DNA from: Aphrophora alni
Taxonomy: Eukaryota > Arthropoda > Insecta > Hemiptera > Aphrophoridae
Length of the DNA stretch: 64,000 nucleotides
Assembly (NCBI GenBank): GCA_963513935.1
Contig: OY740773.1
Coordinates: forward strand, 102,471,291 to 102,535,290
Direction of reading: 5' to 3'
Each line of letters starts with the position of its first letter. The stretch's first letter is position 1. The translations under genes were made by a program, and so were the position numbers. Below the pieces are notes generated by a model that saw only the letters and a program-made list of their open reading frames with translations, searched no databases and was not told the origin of the DNA. Shown here piece after piece: positions 13,201 through 25,161 of this stretch.

Positions 13201-16200
13201 TGATTTTGAAATCTCAAAGGGTTTACGAGTAATTGCAGTTTAAAGTTTTTCCAAAAAAGATCAAAATTTTTTTTAACCAATCATATGGTTATCAAAAGAT
13301 GCAGAATTGAAAGGAGAATAAACCCTGAAAATATCACTTTGACATCTCAAATGGTTTAAGAGTTATTGCAATTTATATGTCAATAAAAATGCCAGATTTT
13401 AACATTTCACGTTTCGCCACTTGCAATACCTTTTTAAAACGCCTGTAGCTCCCTAACTATAGATCGTAATGATACGATATTTTACATGAGGAAAGAAGAA
13501 AGTTCAAATTTTACTGTGGTGTTTTCAATTTGAAAATATCTCTTATAGTTTCTGAGTAATTAACTCGTGAAAACAGCCAATTTTCAAACTTTGCAAAATG
13601 GTAAGGTACCCCCACCCCCCTTGCAGTTTTTTTAGGCAAAAAAGTGAGTTTTTGATTTTTGATTGTTTTTATAGCTTAATAGAAGCAGAATTAAATTTGG
13701 AGTCGAGGTGTGCTATTGAAATTTCAAAATTTTTAATATTTTTTTCATTATTATCCAATTTTTTGTAAAAATTTCAACATTTAACAATACCAATGATATG
13801 CACATCAATAGATGCAGAATTGAATAGAGAGTAAACCACGAAAAAATGATTTTGAAATCTCAAAGGGTTTACGAGTAATTGCAGTTTAAAGTTTTTCCAA
13901 AAAAGATCAAAAATTTTTTTAACCAATCATATGGTTATCAAAAGATGCAGAATTGAAAGGAGAATAAACCCTGAAAATATCACTTTGACATCTCAAATGG
14001 TTTAAGAGTTATTGCAATTTATATGTCAATAAAAATGCCAGATTTTAACATTTCACGTTTCGCCACTTGCAATACCTTTTTAAAACGCCTGTAGCTCCCT
14101 AACTATAGATCGTAATGATACGATATTTTACATGAGGAAAGAAGAAAGTTCAAATTTTACTGTGGTGTTTTCAATTTGAAAATATCTCTTATAGTTTCTG
14201 AGTAATTAACTCGTGAAAACAGCCAATTTTCAAACTTTGCAAAATGGTAAGGTACCCCCCTTGCAGTTTTTTTAGGCAAAAAAGTGAGTTTTTGATTTTT
14301 GATTGTTTTTATAGCTTAATAGAAGCAGAATTAAATTTGGAGTCGAGGTGTGCTATTGAAATTGCAAAATTTTAAATATTTTTTTCATTTTTATCCAATT
14401 TTTTGTGAAAATCTCAACATTTAACAATACCAATGATATGCACATCAATAGATGCAGAATTGAATAGAGAGTAAACCACGAAAAAATGATTTTGAAATCT
14501 CAAAGGGTTTACGAGTAATTGCAGTTTAAAGTTTTTCCAAAAAAGATCAAAATTTTTTTTAACCAATCATATGGTTATCAAAAGATGCAGAATTGAAAGG
14601 AGAATAAACCCTGAAAATATCACTTTGACATCTCAAATGGTTTAAGAGTTATTGCAATTTATATGTCAATAAAAATGCCAGATTTTAACATTTCACGTTT
14701 CGCCACTTGCAATACCTTTTTAAAACGCCTGTAGCTCCCTAACTATAGATCGTAATGATACGATATTTTACATGAGGAAAGAAGAAAGTTCAAATTTTAC
14801 TGTGGTGTTTTCAATTTGAAAATATCTCTTATAGTTTCTGAGTAATTAACTCGTGAAAACAGCCAATTTTCAAACTTTGCAAAATGGTAAGGTACCCCCC
14901 TTGCAGTTTTTTTAGGCAAAAAAGTGAGTTTTTGATTTTTGATTGTTTTTATAGCTTAATAGAAGCAGAATTAAATTTGGAATCGAGGTGTGCTATTGAA
15001 ATTGCAAAATTTTTAATATTTTTTCATTTTTATCCAATTTTTTGTGAAAATTTCAACATTTAACAATACCAATGATATGCACATCAATAGATGCAGAATT
15101 GAATAGAGAGTAAACCACGAAAAAATGATTTTGAAATCTCAAAGGGTTTACGAGAAATTGCAGTTTAAAGTTTTTCCAAAAAAGATCAAAAAATTTTTTT
15201 AACCAATCATATGGGTATCAAAAGATGCAGAATTGAAAGGAGAATAAACCCTGAAAATATCACTTTGACATCTCAAATGGTTTAAGAGTTATTGCAATTT
15301 ATATGTCAATAAAAATGCCAGATTTTAACATTTCACGTTTCGCCACTTGCAATACCTTTTTAAAACGCCTGTAGCTCCCTAACTATAGATCGTAATGATA
15401 CGATATTTTACATGCGGAAAGAAGAAAGTTCAAATTTTACTGTGGTGTTTTCAATTTGAAAATATCTCTTATAGTTTCTGAGTAATTAACTCGTGAAAAC
15501 AGCCAATTTTCAAACTTTGCAAAATGGTAAGGTCCCCCTTGCAGTTTTTTTAGGCAAAAAAGTGAGTTTTTGATTTTTGATTGTTTTTATAGCTTAATAG
15601 AAGCAGAATTAAATTTGGAGTCGAGGTGTGCTATTGAAATTGCAAAATTTTAAATATTTTTTTCATTTTTATCCAATTTTTTGTGAAAATCTCAACATTT
15701 AACAATACCAATGATATGCACATCAATAGATGCAGAATTGAATAGAGAGTAAACCACGAAAAAATGATTTTGAAATCTCAAAGGGTTTACGAGTAATTGC
15801 AGTTTAAAGTTTTTCCAAAAAAGATCAAAAATTTTTTTAACCAATCATATGGTTATCAAAAGATGCAGAATTGAAAGGAGAATAAACCCTGAAAATATCA
15901 CTTTGACATCTCAAATGGTTTAAGAGTTATTGCAATTTATATGTCAATAAAAATGCCAGATTTTAACATTTCACGTTTCGCCACTTGCAATACCTTTTTA
16001 AAACGCCTGTAGCTCCCTAACTATAGATCGTAATAATACGATATTTTACATGAGGAAAGAAGAAAGTTCAAATTTTACTGTGGTGTTTTCAATTTGAAAA
16101 TATCTCTTATAGTTTCTGAGTAATCAACTCGTGAAAACAGCCAATTTTCAAACTTTGCAAAATGGTAAGGTCCCCCCTTGCAGTTTTTTTAGGCAAAAAA

Positions 16201-17281
16201 GTGAGTTTTTGATTTTTGATTGTTTTTATAGCTTAATAGAAGCAGAATTAAATTTGGAGTCGAGGTGTGCTATTGAAATTTCAAAATTTTTAATATTTTT
16301 TTCATTATTATCCAATTTTTTGTAAAAATTTCAACATTTAACAATACCAATGATATGCACATCAATAGATGCAGAATTGAATAGAGAGTAAACCACGAAA
16401 AAATGATTTTGAAATCTCAAAGGGTTTACGAGTAATTGCAGTTTAAAGTTTTTCCAAAAAAGATCAAAAATTTTTTTAACCAATCATATGGTTATCAAAA
16501 GATGCAGAATTGAAAGGAGAATAAACCCTGAAAATATCACTTTGACATCTCAAATGGTTTAAGAGTTATTGCAATTTATATGTCAATAAAAATGCCAGAT
16601 TTTAACATTTCACGTTTCGCCACTTGCAATACCTTTTTAAAACGCCTGTAGCTCCCTAACTATAGATCGTATAGATACGATATTTTACATGAGGAAAGAA
16701 GAAAGTTCAAATTTTACTGTGGTGTTTTCAATTTGAAAATATCTCTTATAGTTTCTGAGTAATTAACTCGTGAAAACAGCCAATTTTCAAACTTTGCAAA
16801 ATGGTAAGGTACCCCCCTTGCAGTTTTTTTAGGCAAAAAAGTGAGTTTTTGATTTTTGATTGTTTTTATAGCTTAATAGAAGCAGAATTAAATTTGGAGT
16901 CGAGGTGTGCTATTGAAATTTCAAAATTTTTAATATTTTTTTCATTATTATCCAATTTTTTGTAAAAATTTCAACATTTAACAATACCAATGATATGCAC
17001 ATCAATAGATGCAGAATTGAATAGAGAGTAAACCACGAAAAAATGATTTTGAAATCTCAAAGGGTTTACGAGTAATTGCAGTTTAAAGTTTTTCCAAAAA
17101 AGATCAAAAATTTTTTTAACCAATCATATGGTTATCAAAAGATGCAGAATTGAAAGGAGAATAAACCCTGAAAATATCACTTTGACATCTCAAATGGTTT
17201 AAGAGTTATTGCAATTTATATGTCAATAAAAATGCCAGATTTTAACATTTCACGTTTCGCCACTTGCAATACCTTTTTAAA
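10233..17281 (+). repeat. Seven-monomer block of the satellite, second copy with insertion
   Basis: Monomers 17-19 match monomers 5-7 at an offset of exactly 7675 bp. Monomers 24-27 match monomers 8-11 at an offset of exactly 10242 bp. Four extra monomers (20-23, 12158-14724) sit between the two halves. Monomers 21 and 22 repeat the variants of 18 and 19, including the rare cccccacccccc tract. Confidence 0.85.
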
Positions 17282-20200
17282 ACGCCTGTAGCTCCCTAAC
17301 TATAGATCGTAATGATACGATATTTTACATGAGGAAAGAAGAAAGTTCAAATTTTACTGTGGTGTTTTCAATTTGAAAATATCTCTTATAGTTTCTGAGT
17401 AATTAACTCGTGAAAACAGCCAATTTTCAAACTTTGCAAAATGGTAAGGACCCCCCTTGCAGTTTTTTTAGGCAAAAAAGTGAGTTTTTGATTTTTGATT
17501 GTTTTTATAGCTTAATAGAAGCAGAATTAAATTTGGAGTCGAGGTGTGCTATTGAAATTTCAAAATTTTTAATATTTTTTTCATTATTATCCAATTTTTT
17601 GTAAAAATTTCAACATTTAACAATACCAATGATATGCACATCAATAGATGCAGAATTGAATAGAGAGTAAACCACGAAAAAATGATTTTGAAATCTCAAA
17701 GGGTTTACGAGTAATTGCAGTTTAAAGTTTTTCCAAAAAAGATCAAAAATTTTTTTAACCAATCATATGGTTATCAAAAGATGCAGAATTGAAAGGAGAA
17801 TAAACCCTGAAAATATCACTTTGACATCTCAAATGGTTTAAGAGTTATTGCAATTTATATGTCAATAAAAATGCCAGATTTTAACATTTCACGTTTCGCC
17901 ACTTGCAATACCTTTTTAAAACGCCTGTAGCTCCCTAACTATAGATCGTAATGATACGATATTTTACATGAGGAAAGAAGAAAGTTCAAATTTTACTGTG
18001 GTGTTTTCAATTTGAAAATATCTCTTATAGTTTCTGAGTAATTAACTCGTGAAAACAGCCAATTTTCAAACTTTGCAAAATGGTAAGGTACCCCCCTTGC
18101 AGTTTTTTTAGGCAAAAAAGTGAGTTTTTGATTTTTGATTGTTTTTATAGCTTAATAGAAGCAGAATTAAATTTGGAGTCGAGGTGTGCTATTGAAATTT
18201 CAAAATTTTTAATATTTTTTTCATTATTATCCAATTTTTTGTAAAAATTTCAACATTTAACAATACCAATGATATGCACATCAATAGATGCAGAATTGAA
18301 TAGAGAGTAAACCACGAAAAAATGATTTTGAAATCTCAAAGGGTTTACGAGTAATTGCAGTTTAAAGTTTTTCCAAAAAAGATCAAAAATTTTTTTAACC
18401 AATCATATGGTTATCAAAAGATGCAGAATTGAAAGGAGAATAAACCCTGAAAATATCACTTTGACATCTCAAATGGTTTAAGAGTTATTGCAATTTATAT
18501 GTCAATAAAAATGCCAGATTTTAACATTTCACGTTTCGCCACTTGCAATACCTTTTTAAAACGCCTGTAGCTCCCTAACTATAGATCGTATAGATACGAT
18601 ATTTTACATGAGGAAAGAAGAAAGTTCAAATTTTACTGTGGTGTTTTCAATTTGAAAATATCTCTTATAGTTTCTGAGTAATTAACTCGTGAAAACAGCC
18701 AATTTTCAAACTTTGCAAAATGGTAAGGTACCCCCCTTGCAGTTTTTTTAGGCAAAAAAGTGAGTTTTTGATTTTTGATTGTTTTTATAGCTTAATAGAA
18801 GCAGAATTAAATTTGGAGTCGAGGTGTGCTATTGAAATTTCAAAATTTTTAATATTTTTTTCATTATTATCCAATTTTTTGTAAAAATTTCAACATTTAA
18901 CAATACCAATGATATGCACATCAATAGATGCAGAATTGAATAGAGAGTAAACCACGAAAAAATGATTTTGAAATCTCAAAGGGTTTACGAGTAATTGCAG
19001 TTTAAAGTTTTTCCAAAAAAGATCAAAAATTTTTTTAACCAATCATATGGTTATCAAAAGATGCAGAATTGAAAGGAGAATAAACCCTGAAAATATCACT
19101 TTGACATCTCAAATGGTTTAAGAGTTATTGCAATTTATATGTCAATAAAAATGCCAGATTTTAACATTTCACGTTTCGCCACTTGCAATACCTTTTTAAA
19201 ACGCCTGTAGCTCCCTAACTATAGATCGTAATGATACGATATTTTACATGAGGAAAGAAGAAAGTTCAAATTTTACTGTGGTGTTTTCAATTTGAAAATA
19301 TCTCTTATAGTTTCTGAGTAATTAACTCGTGAAAACAGCCAATTTTCAAACTTTGCAAAATGGTAAGGTACCCCCCTTGCAGTTTTTTTAGGCAAAAAAG
19401 TGAGTTTTTGATTTTTGATTGTTTTTATAGCTTAATAGAAGCAGAATTAAATTTGGAGTCGAGGTGTGCTATTGAAATTTCAAAATTTTTAATATTTTTT
19501 CATTTTTATCCAATTTTTTGTAAAAATTTCAACATTTAACAATACCAATGATATGCACATCAATAGATGCAGAATTGAATAGAGAGTAAACCACGAAAAA
19601 ATGATTTTGAAATCTCAAAGGGTTTACGAGTAATTGCAGTTTAAAGTTTTTCCAAAAAAGATCAAAAATTTTTTTAACCAATCATATGGTTATCAAAAGA
19701 TGCAGAATTGAAAGGAGAATAAACCCTGAAAATATCACTTTGACATCTCAAATGGTTTAAGAGTTATTGCAATTTATATGTCAATAAAAATGCCAGATTT
19801 TAACATTTCACGTTTCGCCACTTGCAATACCTTTTTAAAACGCCTGTAGCTCCCTAACTATAGATCGTAATGATACGATATTTTACATGAGGAAAGAAGA
19901 AAGTTCAAATTTTACTGTGGTGTTTTCAATTTGAAAATATCTCTTATAGTTTCTGAGTAATTAACTCGTGAAAACAGCCAATTTTCAAACTTTGCAAAAT
20001 GGTAAGGACCCCCCTTGCAGTTTTTTTAGGCAAAAAAGTGAGTTTTTGATTTTTGATTGTTTTTATAGCTTAATAGAAGCAGAATTAAATTTGGAGTCGA
20101 GGTGTGCTATTGAAATTTCAAAATTTTTAATATTTTTTTCATTATTATCCAATTTTTTGTAAAAATTTCAACATTTAACAATACCAATGATATGCACATC

Positions 20201-22397
20201 AATAGATGCAGAATTGAATAGAGAGTAAACCACGAAAAAATGATTTTGAAATCTCAAAGGGTTTACGAGTAATTGCAGTTTAAAGTTTTTCCAAAAAAGA
20301 TCAAAAATTTTTTTAACCAATCATATGGTTATCAAAAGATGCAGAATTGAAAGGAGAATAAACCCTGAAAATATCACTTTGACATCTCAAATGGTTTAAG
20401 AGTTATTGCAATTTATATGTCAATAAAAATGCCAGATTTTAACATTTCACGTTTCGCCACTTGCAATACCTTTTTAAAACGCCTGTAGCTCCCTAACTAT
20501 AGATCGTAATGATACGATATTTTACATGAGGAAAGAAGAAAGTTCAAATTTTACTGTGGTGTTTTCAATTTGAAAATATCTCTTATAGTTTCTGAGTAAT
20601 TAACTCGTGAAAACAGCCAATTTTCAAACTTTGCAAAATGGTAAGGTACCCCCCTTGCAGTTTTTTTAGGCAAAAAAGTGAGTTTTTGATTTTTGATTGT
20701 TTTTATAGCTTAATAGAAGCAGAATTAAATTTGGAGTCGAGGTGTGCTATTGAAATTTCAAAATTTTTAATATTTTTTTCATTATTATCCAATTTTTTGT
20801 AAAAATTTCAACATTTAACAATACCAATGATATGCACATCAATAGATGCAGAATTGAATAGAGAGTAAACCACGAAAAAATGATTTTGAAATCTCAAAGG
20901 GTTTACGAGTAATTGCAGTTTAAAGTTTTTCCAAAAAAGATCAAAAATTTTTTTAACCAATCATATGGTTATCAAAAGATGCAGAATTGAAAGGAGAATA
21001 AACCCTGAAAATATCACTTTGACATCTCAAATGGTTTAAGAGTTATTGCAATTTATATGTCAATAAAAATGCCAGATTTTAACATTTCACGTTTCGCCAC
21101 TTGCAATACCTTTTTAAAACGCCTGTAGCTCCCTAACTATAGATCGTATAGATACGATATTTTACATGAGGAAAGAAGAAAGTTCAAATTTTACTGTGGT
21201 GTTTTCAATTTGAAAATATCTCTTATAGTTTCTGAGTAATTAACTCGTGAAAACAGCCAATTTTCAAACTTTGCAAAATGGTAAGGTACCCCCCTTGCAG
21301 TTTTTTTAGGCAAAAAAGTGAGTTTTTGATTTTTGATTGTTTTTATAGCTTAATAGAAGCAGAATTAAATTTGGAGTCGAGGTGTGCTATTGAAATTTCA
21401 AAATTTTTAATATTTTTTTCATTATTATCCAATTTTTTGTAAAAATTTCAACATTTAACAATACCAATGATATGCACATCAATAGATGCAGAATTGAATA
21501 GAGAGTAAACCACGAAAAAATGATTTTGAAATCTCAAAGGGTTTACGAGTAATTGCAGTTTAAAGTTTTTCCAAAAAAGATCAAAAATTTTTTTAACCAA
21601 TCATATGGTTATCAAAAGATGCAGAATTGAAAGGAGAATAAACCCTGAAAATATCACTTTGACATCTCAAATGGTTTAAGAGTTATTGCAATTTATATGT
21701 CAATAAAAATGCCAGATTTTAACATTTCACGTTTCGCCACTTGCAATACCTTTTTAAAACGCCTGTAGCTCCCTAACTATAGATCGTAATGATACGATAT
21801 TTTACATGAGGAAAGAAGAAAGTTCAAATTTTACTGTGGTGTTTTCAATTTGAAAATATCTCTTATAGTTTCTGAGTAATTAACTCGTGAAAACAGCCAA
21901 TTTTCAAACTTTGCAAAATGGTAAGGTACCCCCCTTGCAGTTTTTTTAGGCAAAAAAGTGAGTTTTTGATTTTTGATTGTTTTTATAGCTTAATAGAAGC
22001 AGAATTAAATTTGGAGTCGAGGTGTGCTATTGAAATTTCAAAATTTTTAATATTTTTTCATTTTTATCCAATTTTTTGTAAAAATTTCAACATTTAACAA
22101 TACCAATGATATGCACATCAATAGATGCAGAATTGAATAGAGAGTAAACCACGAAAAAATGATTTTGAAATCTCAAAGGGTTTACGAGTAATTGCAGTTT
22201 AAAGTTTTTCCAAAAAAGATCAAAAATTTTTTTAACCAATCATATGGTTATCAAAAGATGCAGAATTGAAAGGAGAATAAACCCTGAAAATATCACTTTG
22301 ACATCTCAAATGGTTTAAGAGTTATTGCAATTTATATGTCAATAAAAATGCCAGATTTTAACATTTCACGTTTCGCCACTTGCAATACCTTTTTAAA
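17282..22397 (+). repeat. Four-monomer higher-order repeat of 2558 bp, two full copies
   Basis: Monomers 28-31 and 32-35 carry the same ordered variants: ggacccccc; plain ggtacccccc with cattatt; gtatagatacg; ggtacccccc with cattttt. Unit starts 17282, 19840 and 22398 are exactly 2558 bp apart. A third unit starts at 22398 and is cut off by the array end. This is the most regular and apparently youngest part of the array. Confidence 0.9.
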
Positions 22398-22995
22398 ACG
22401 CCTGTAGCTCCCTAACTATAGATCGTAATGATACGATATTTTACATGAGGAAAGAAGAAAGTTCAAATTTTACTGTGGTGTTTTCAATTTGAAAATATCT
22501 CTTATAGTTTCTGAGTAATTAACTCGTGAAAACAGCCAATTTTCAAACTTTGCAAAATGGTAAGGACCCTTGCAGTTTTTTTAGGCAAAAAAGTGAGTTT
22601 TTGATTTTTGATTGTTTTTATAGCTTAATAGAAGCAGAATTAAATTTGGAGTCGAGGTGTGCTATTGAAATTTCAAAATTTTTAATATTTTTTTCATTAT
22701 TATCCAATTTTTTGTAAAAATTTCAACATTTAACAATACCAATGATATGCACATCAATAGATGCAGAATTGAATAGAGAGTAAACCACGAAAAAATGATT
22801 TTGAAATCTCAAAGGGTTTACGAGTAATTGCAGTTTAAAGTTTTCCCAAAAAAGATCAAAAAATTTTTAACCAATCATATGGGTACCCGGTATCAAAAGA
22901 TGCAGAATTGAAAGGAGAATAAACCCTGAAAAAATCAGAGTCAATAAAAATGCCAGATTTTAACATTTCACGTTTCGCCACTTGCAATACCTTTT
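22398..22995 (+). repeat. Degenerate terminal satellite monomer at the array edge
   Basis: The last monomer has a shortened C-tract (ggacccttgc), a small insertion making gggtacccggtatc, and an internal deletion of about 45 bp that joins 'ccctgaaaa' to 'gtcaataaaaatgcc'. Satellite sequence stops inside 'gcaatacctttt', before the usual 'taaaacg', and unique sequence begins with gaagttattggagg. Confidence 0.85.
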
Positions 22996-23000
22996 GAAGT

Positions 23001-23081
23001 TATTGGAGGTGCTACAAGCTACATCTTCTTCTGCTGCCTACTTGATACTGAAATAAGCATGCAAGATTAGACTGCGTCCTG
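23001..23081 (+). repeat. Dispersed block next to the satellite edge, copy A
   Basis: About 80 bp (attggaggtgctacaagcta at the left, gcgtcctg at the right) matches the reverse complement of 33655-33736 with about five mismatches by eye. It begins only a few bases after the last satellite base. It is not recognisable as coding in any frame. Confidence 0.8.
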
Positions 23082-23354
23082 CTGTTTCATTGTCTGACAT
23101 CTAGCTGTCATTAATTTCATAGGTGAAGAAAATAAATAAAATTTAACAATTTTTCGTCAAGGTGCATTCTATAACCATACTACTTAACTATAAATAATCT
23201 AACTTATAAATACATTTAGAAAAATTAAAAAACTCCAAATGTAAGGAATATTATAAATTTCTGAACTGAAGGTTCGATTCAGAATTAATTTCTCTATCTT
23301 TTGTTGTAAATATAAATAGAAAATTCGAAAAATCAGGTTTTATCTTAATTAAAA

Positions 23355-23600
23355 AGTGATGGAGGTATTTTTTAACAATTAATTTCTCGGAATCTATAAA
23401 AGATATATACTATTTGAAAAACCCCAATAAAAATTTGGACTTTCCTTTTTATGAACAAAAATATTCAAATCATTCAAATTATTACCAACTGAGCTATAAA
23501 GGTTTTTAAAAAGTCTTGTAAGTGACAAAACAGGTTTTGTTAAAATTGGACATTTTTCATCATCCAATAAAAAATAGTGTTACTGATAAGATTTTTAATG
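23355..23600 (-). repeat. Diverged satellite-related copy, inverted
   Basis: Read on the minus strand it resembles the first third of the satellite monomer. On the plus strand, 'aattaatttctcgga', 'tataaaagatat', 'atttgaaaa' and 'attcaaatcatt' lie in the order expected of the reverse-complemented monomer, which has aattactcagaaac, tataagagatat and tttgaaaa. It also matches 34245-34400. Divergence is large, so this is an old copy rather than an array fragment. Confidence 0.55.
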
Positions 23601-24069
23601 ATTTGGGGAACATTTAGAAGTTGTTATCCTATTCTATAATGAGAAGATATGATCTCATGAGCCCTTTCTATGTATCATTTCATTCAGTAAAAATATCTTA
23701 TCTTTTACCAAACTTACCTTATCTTCTGATTAAGCTTATCAGATCAAGAAAGTTGATAATTGCAAGTCCTCAATATTCAACATATGTGCAGTGAGCTCTT
23801 TACAACTCATTCTACTTTACCTCATAATATAGACTACAACAAATGCTCAGCTGTTTCTTCAAGCTGTCATCAATCATTTTCAGTAGATCTTTCTTCTCAA
23901 TGATTAATAAATGACATTTTTTTAACATACAGCTATACATACCTACCACCACTCTCAAATCTTTTCTCCCTAACTTTATAAGCTACTTGCATCTTCGATT
24001 TTACTTAAGCATATCTTTGTTTGTCTTCAGTTTTTTATTTTAAAAAAAAATTTTTCATGTACAATCCGT
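23601..24069. other. AT-rich stretch, no feature seen
   Basis: No reading frame with family resemblance, no terminal repeats and no tandem repeat recognised. Confidence 0.5.
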
Positions 24070-24532
24070 CCACTACGAGTTTAGCCGCAACGTCTTAGGG
24101 GTGAGAGTAGGAAGTTGTGCTAAACATTTCACCTATCTTTCGCACTCGCTTTTTCTCCCCTCGAATTTCTAGAAAATCAGCGCATACATTTCTAGAAAAT
24201 TTCATTTAGCATACATCAGCAGCAGTTATTGTATACAGTAAGTTGTGAGCTTTTTTAGTGTTTGACTGTGCATGTTTGATTATTAATTTTTTTAAATTTC
24301 TTATAAGTTTGTTATCTGTTCAGGTCGTGTTTGATATTGGTATTTTATTGTCATGGATACCGGAAGACATGGGAAGAAAGGAAAAACTTATATAGTGGCT
24401 TCTAGTATTTTTAAGTTGACTAGAGGTAGACCTACAGCAAAAGAGGTTTAATTGCAAAGACGCTTCTCGTGCAAAATAGGTTTGACATTTCAGACTTTAC
24501 CCGCATTCCTGCCAGGGCTAAACTCGTGGTGG
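24070..24532. mobile_element. MITE-like element with 17-bp terminal inverted repeats
   Basis: ccactacgagtttagcc at 24070-24086 is the reverse complement of 24516-24532 (ggctaaactcgtggtgg) with one mismatch. The enclosed 463 bp holds a short reading frame from ATG at 24353 to TAA at 24451 (32 codons, basic, with a GRP-type stretch) preceded by a leader-like region. No target-site duplication is obvious. It may be the deleted derivative of a DNA transposon whose transposase start survives; I do not recognise the family. Confidence 0.5.
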
Positions 24533-24689
24533 TCATACTATATGTACGCTTCATTAAAACAAATTATTACAATTTGGCAGATTAATATATTTTATTTTTT
24601 TGTTAAAATCATTAGGTAGAGATTAATAATTAATGAAACACTCTGATACTACAACAAGAAAATACATCAACAAAATGATCCCTTAGGAG

Positions 24690-24900
24690 TTTATTTATAG
24701 TGAATACAGGTGTGGCAATCCTGAGAACGTGTAGCTGGATCCACATCTTTCTTCATGTAGTCCTGGGTTAGGTCCCTCTCTCTCAACTAACTCTTGTTTT
24801 CTTCCAAACAGTGACTCTATTAGAGTATTCATGGGCTAGGAGTCTTTCTTTCCTTTTTTTATATATAAGGTGATGTGAACCGAGAGATTTTTTCTTTTAA
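24690..24900 (-). repeat. Dispersed about 210-bp repeat (family R1), minus orientation
   Basis: Shares 'tggcaatcctgag', 'agctggatcc', 'catgtagtcctgggttaggt', 'ccctctctc', 'attagagtattca', 'gggctagg' and 'aaggtgatg' in order with the reverse complement of copies at 27.04, 29.26, 36.06, 42.04, 47.59, 53.80 and 56.52 kb. The GGGTTAGGTCC segment resembles a pol III B box, so a tRNA-derived SINE is possible but unproven. Confidence 0.65.
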
Positions 24901-25161
24901 AAAATGAGAACAAAAGCTCCATGAAGAACTCTGATTGAGCATTTAGTCATCAAAATATCATAATACTGCTGTGTTAACTTGTTGTAGATTGCAGTGATTT
25001 ATTAAGTAGGTATTGGTTACAAATTTTCCACAAGTTTTGCACATTACATAAATAAGTGATACAGTAGAGAATTTAAAACAAAATGAATGTGTTCACCTCT
25101 GTAGATATTGACAGTTTTAGGTTATTGAACAACAATCCTGTTTTTATAAATCATGAAATAC

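Larger units (their letters stand above)
1..22995 (+). repeat. Satellite array, about 639-bp monomer, 36 copies
   Basis: Head-to-tail tandem array that runs off the left edge. Each monomer is taken to start at acgcctgtagctccctaact. Starts are 1, 640, 1279, 1918, 2558, 3197, 3837, 4483, 5123, 5761, 6400, 7040, 7678, 8317, 8955, 9594, 10233, 10872, 11512, 12158, 12799, 13439, 14085, 14725, 15365, 16003, 16642, 17282, 17921, 18561, 19201, 19840, 20479, 21119, 21759 and 22398. Lengths are 638-646 bp. Copies are nearly identical; differences sit at a few diagnostic sites (a C-tract after 'aaaatggtaagg', ttcaaaat versus tgcaaaat, cattttt versus cattatt, gtaaaa versus gtgaaa). Every monomer is AT-rich and has no conserved ATG-initiated reading frame, so it is non-coding satellite DNA, possibly pericentromeric or heterochromatic (inference). 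Confidence 0.97.

Noticed and set aside
1..22995. Repeated 63-69 codon reading frames in the satellite, starting MKTANFQTLQ
   Set aside because: They start at GTG (gtgaaaacagcc), not ATG, and most monomers lose the frame through C-tract length changes. They are a side effect of a repeated sequence and not a gene family.
1..22995. CRISPR-like array
   Set aside because: Repeat units are contiguous and about 639 bp long with no unique spacers, and the surrounding genes are eukaryotic.
1..22995. CENP-B box or other centromere motif in the satellite
   Set aside because: No convincing 17-bp CENP-B-type motif was seen. A centromeric role cannot be argued from sequence alone.
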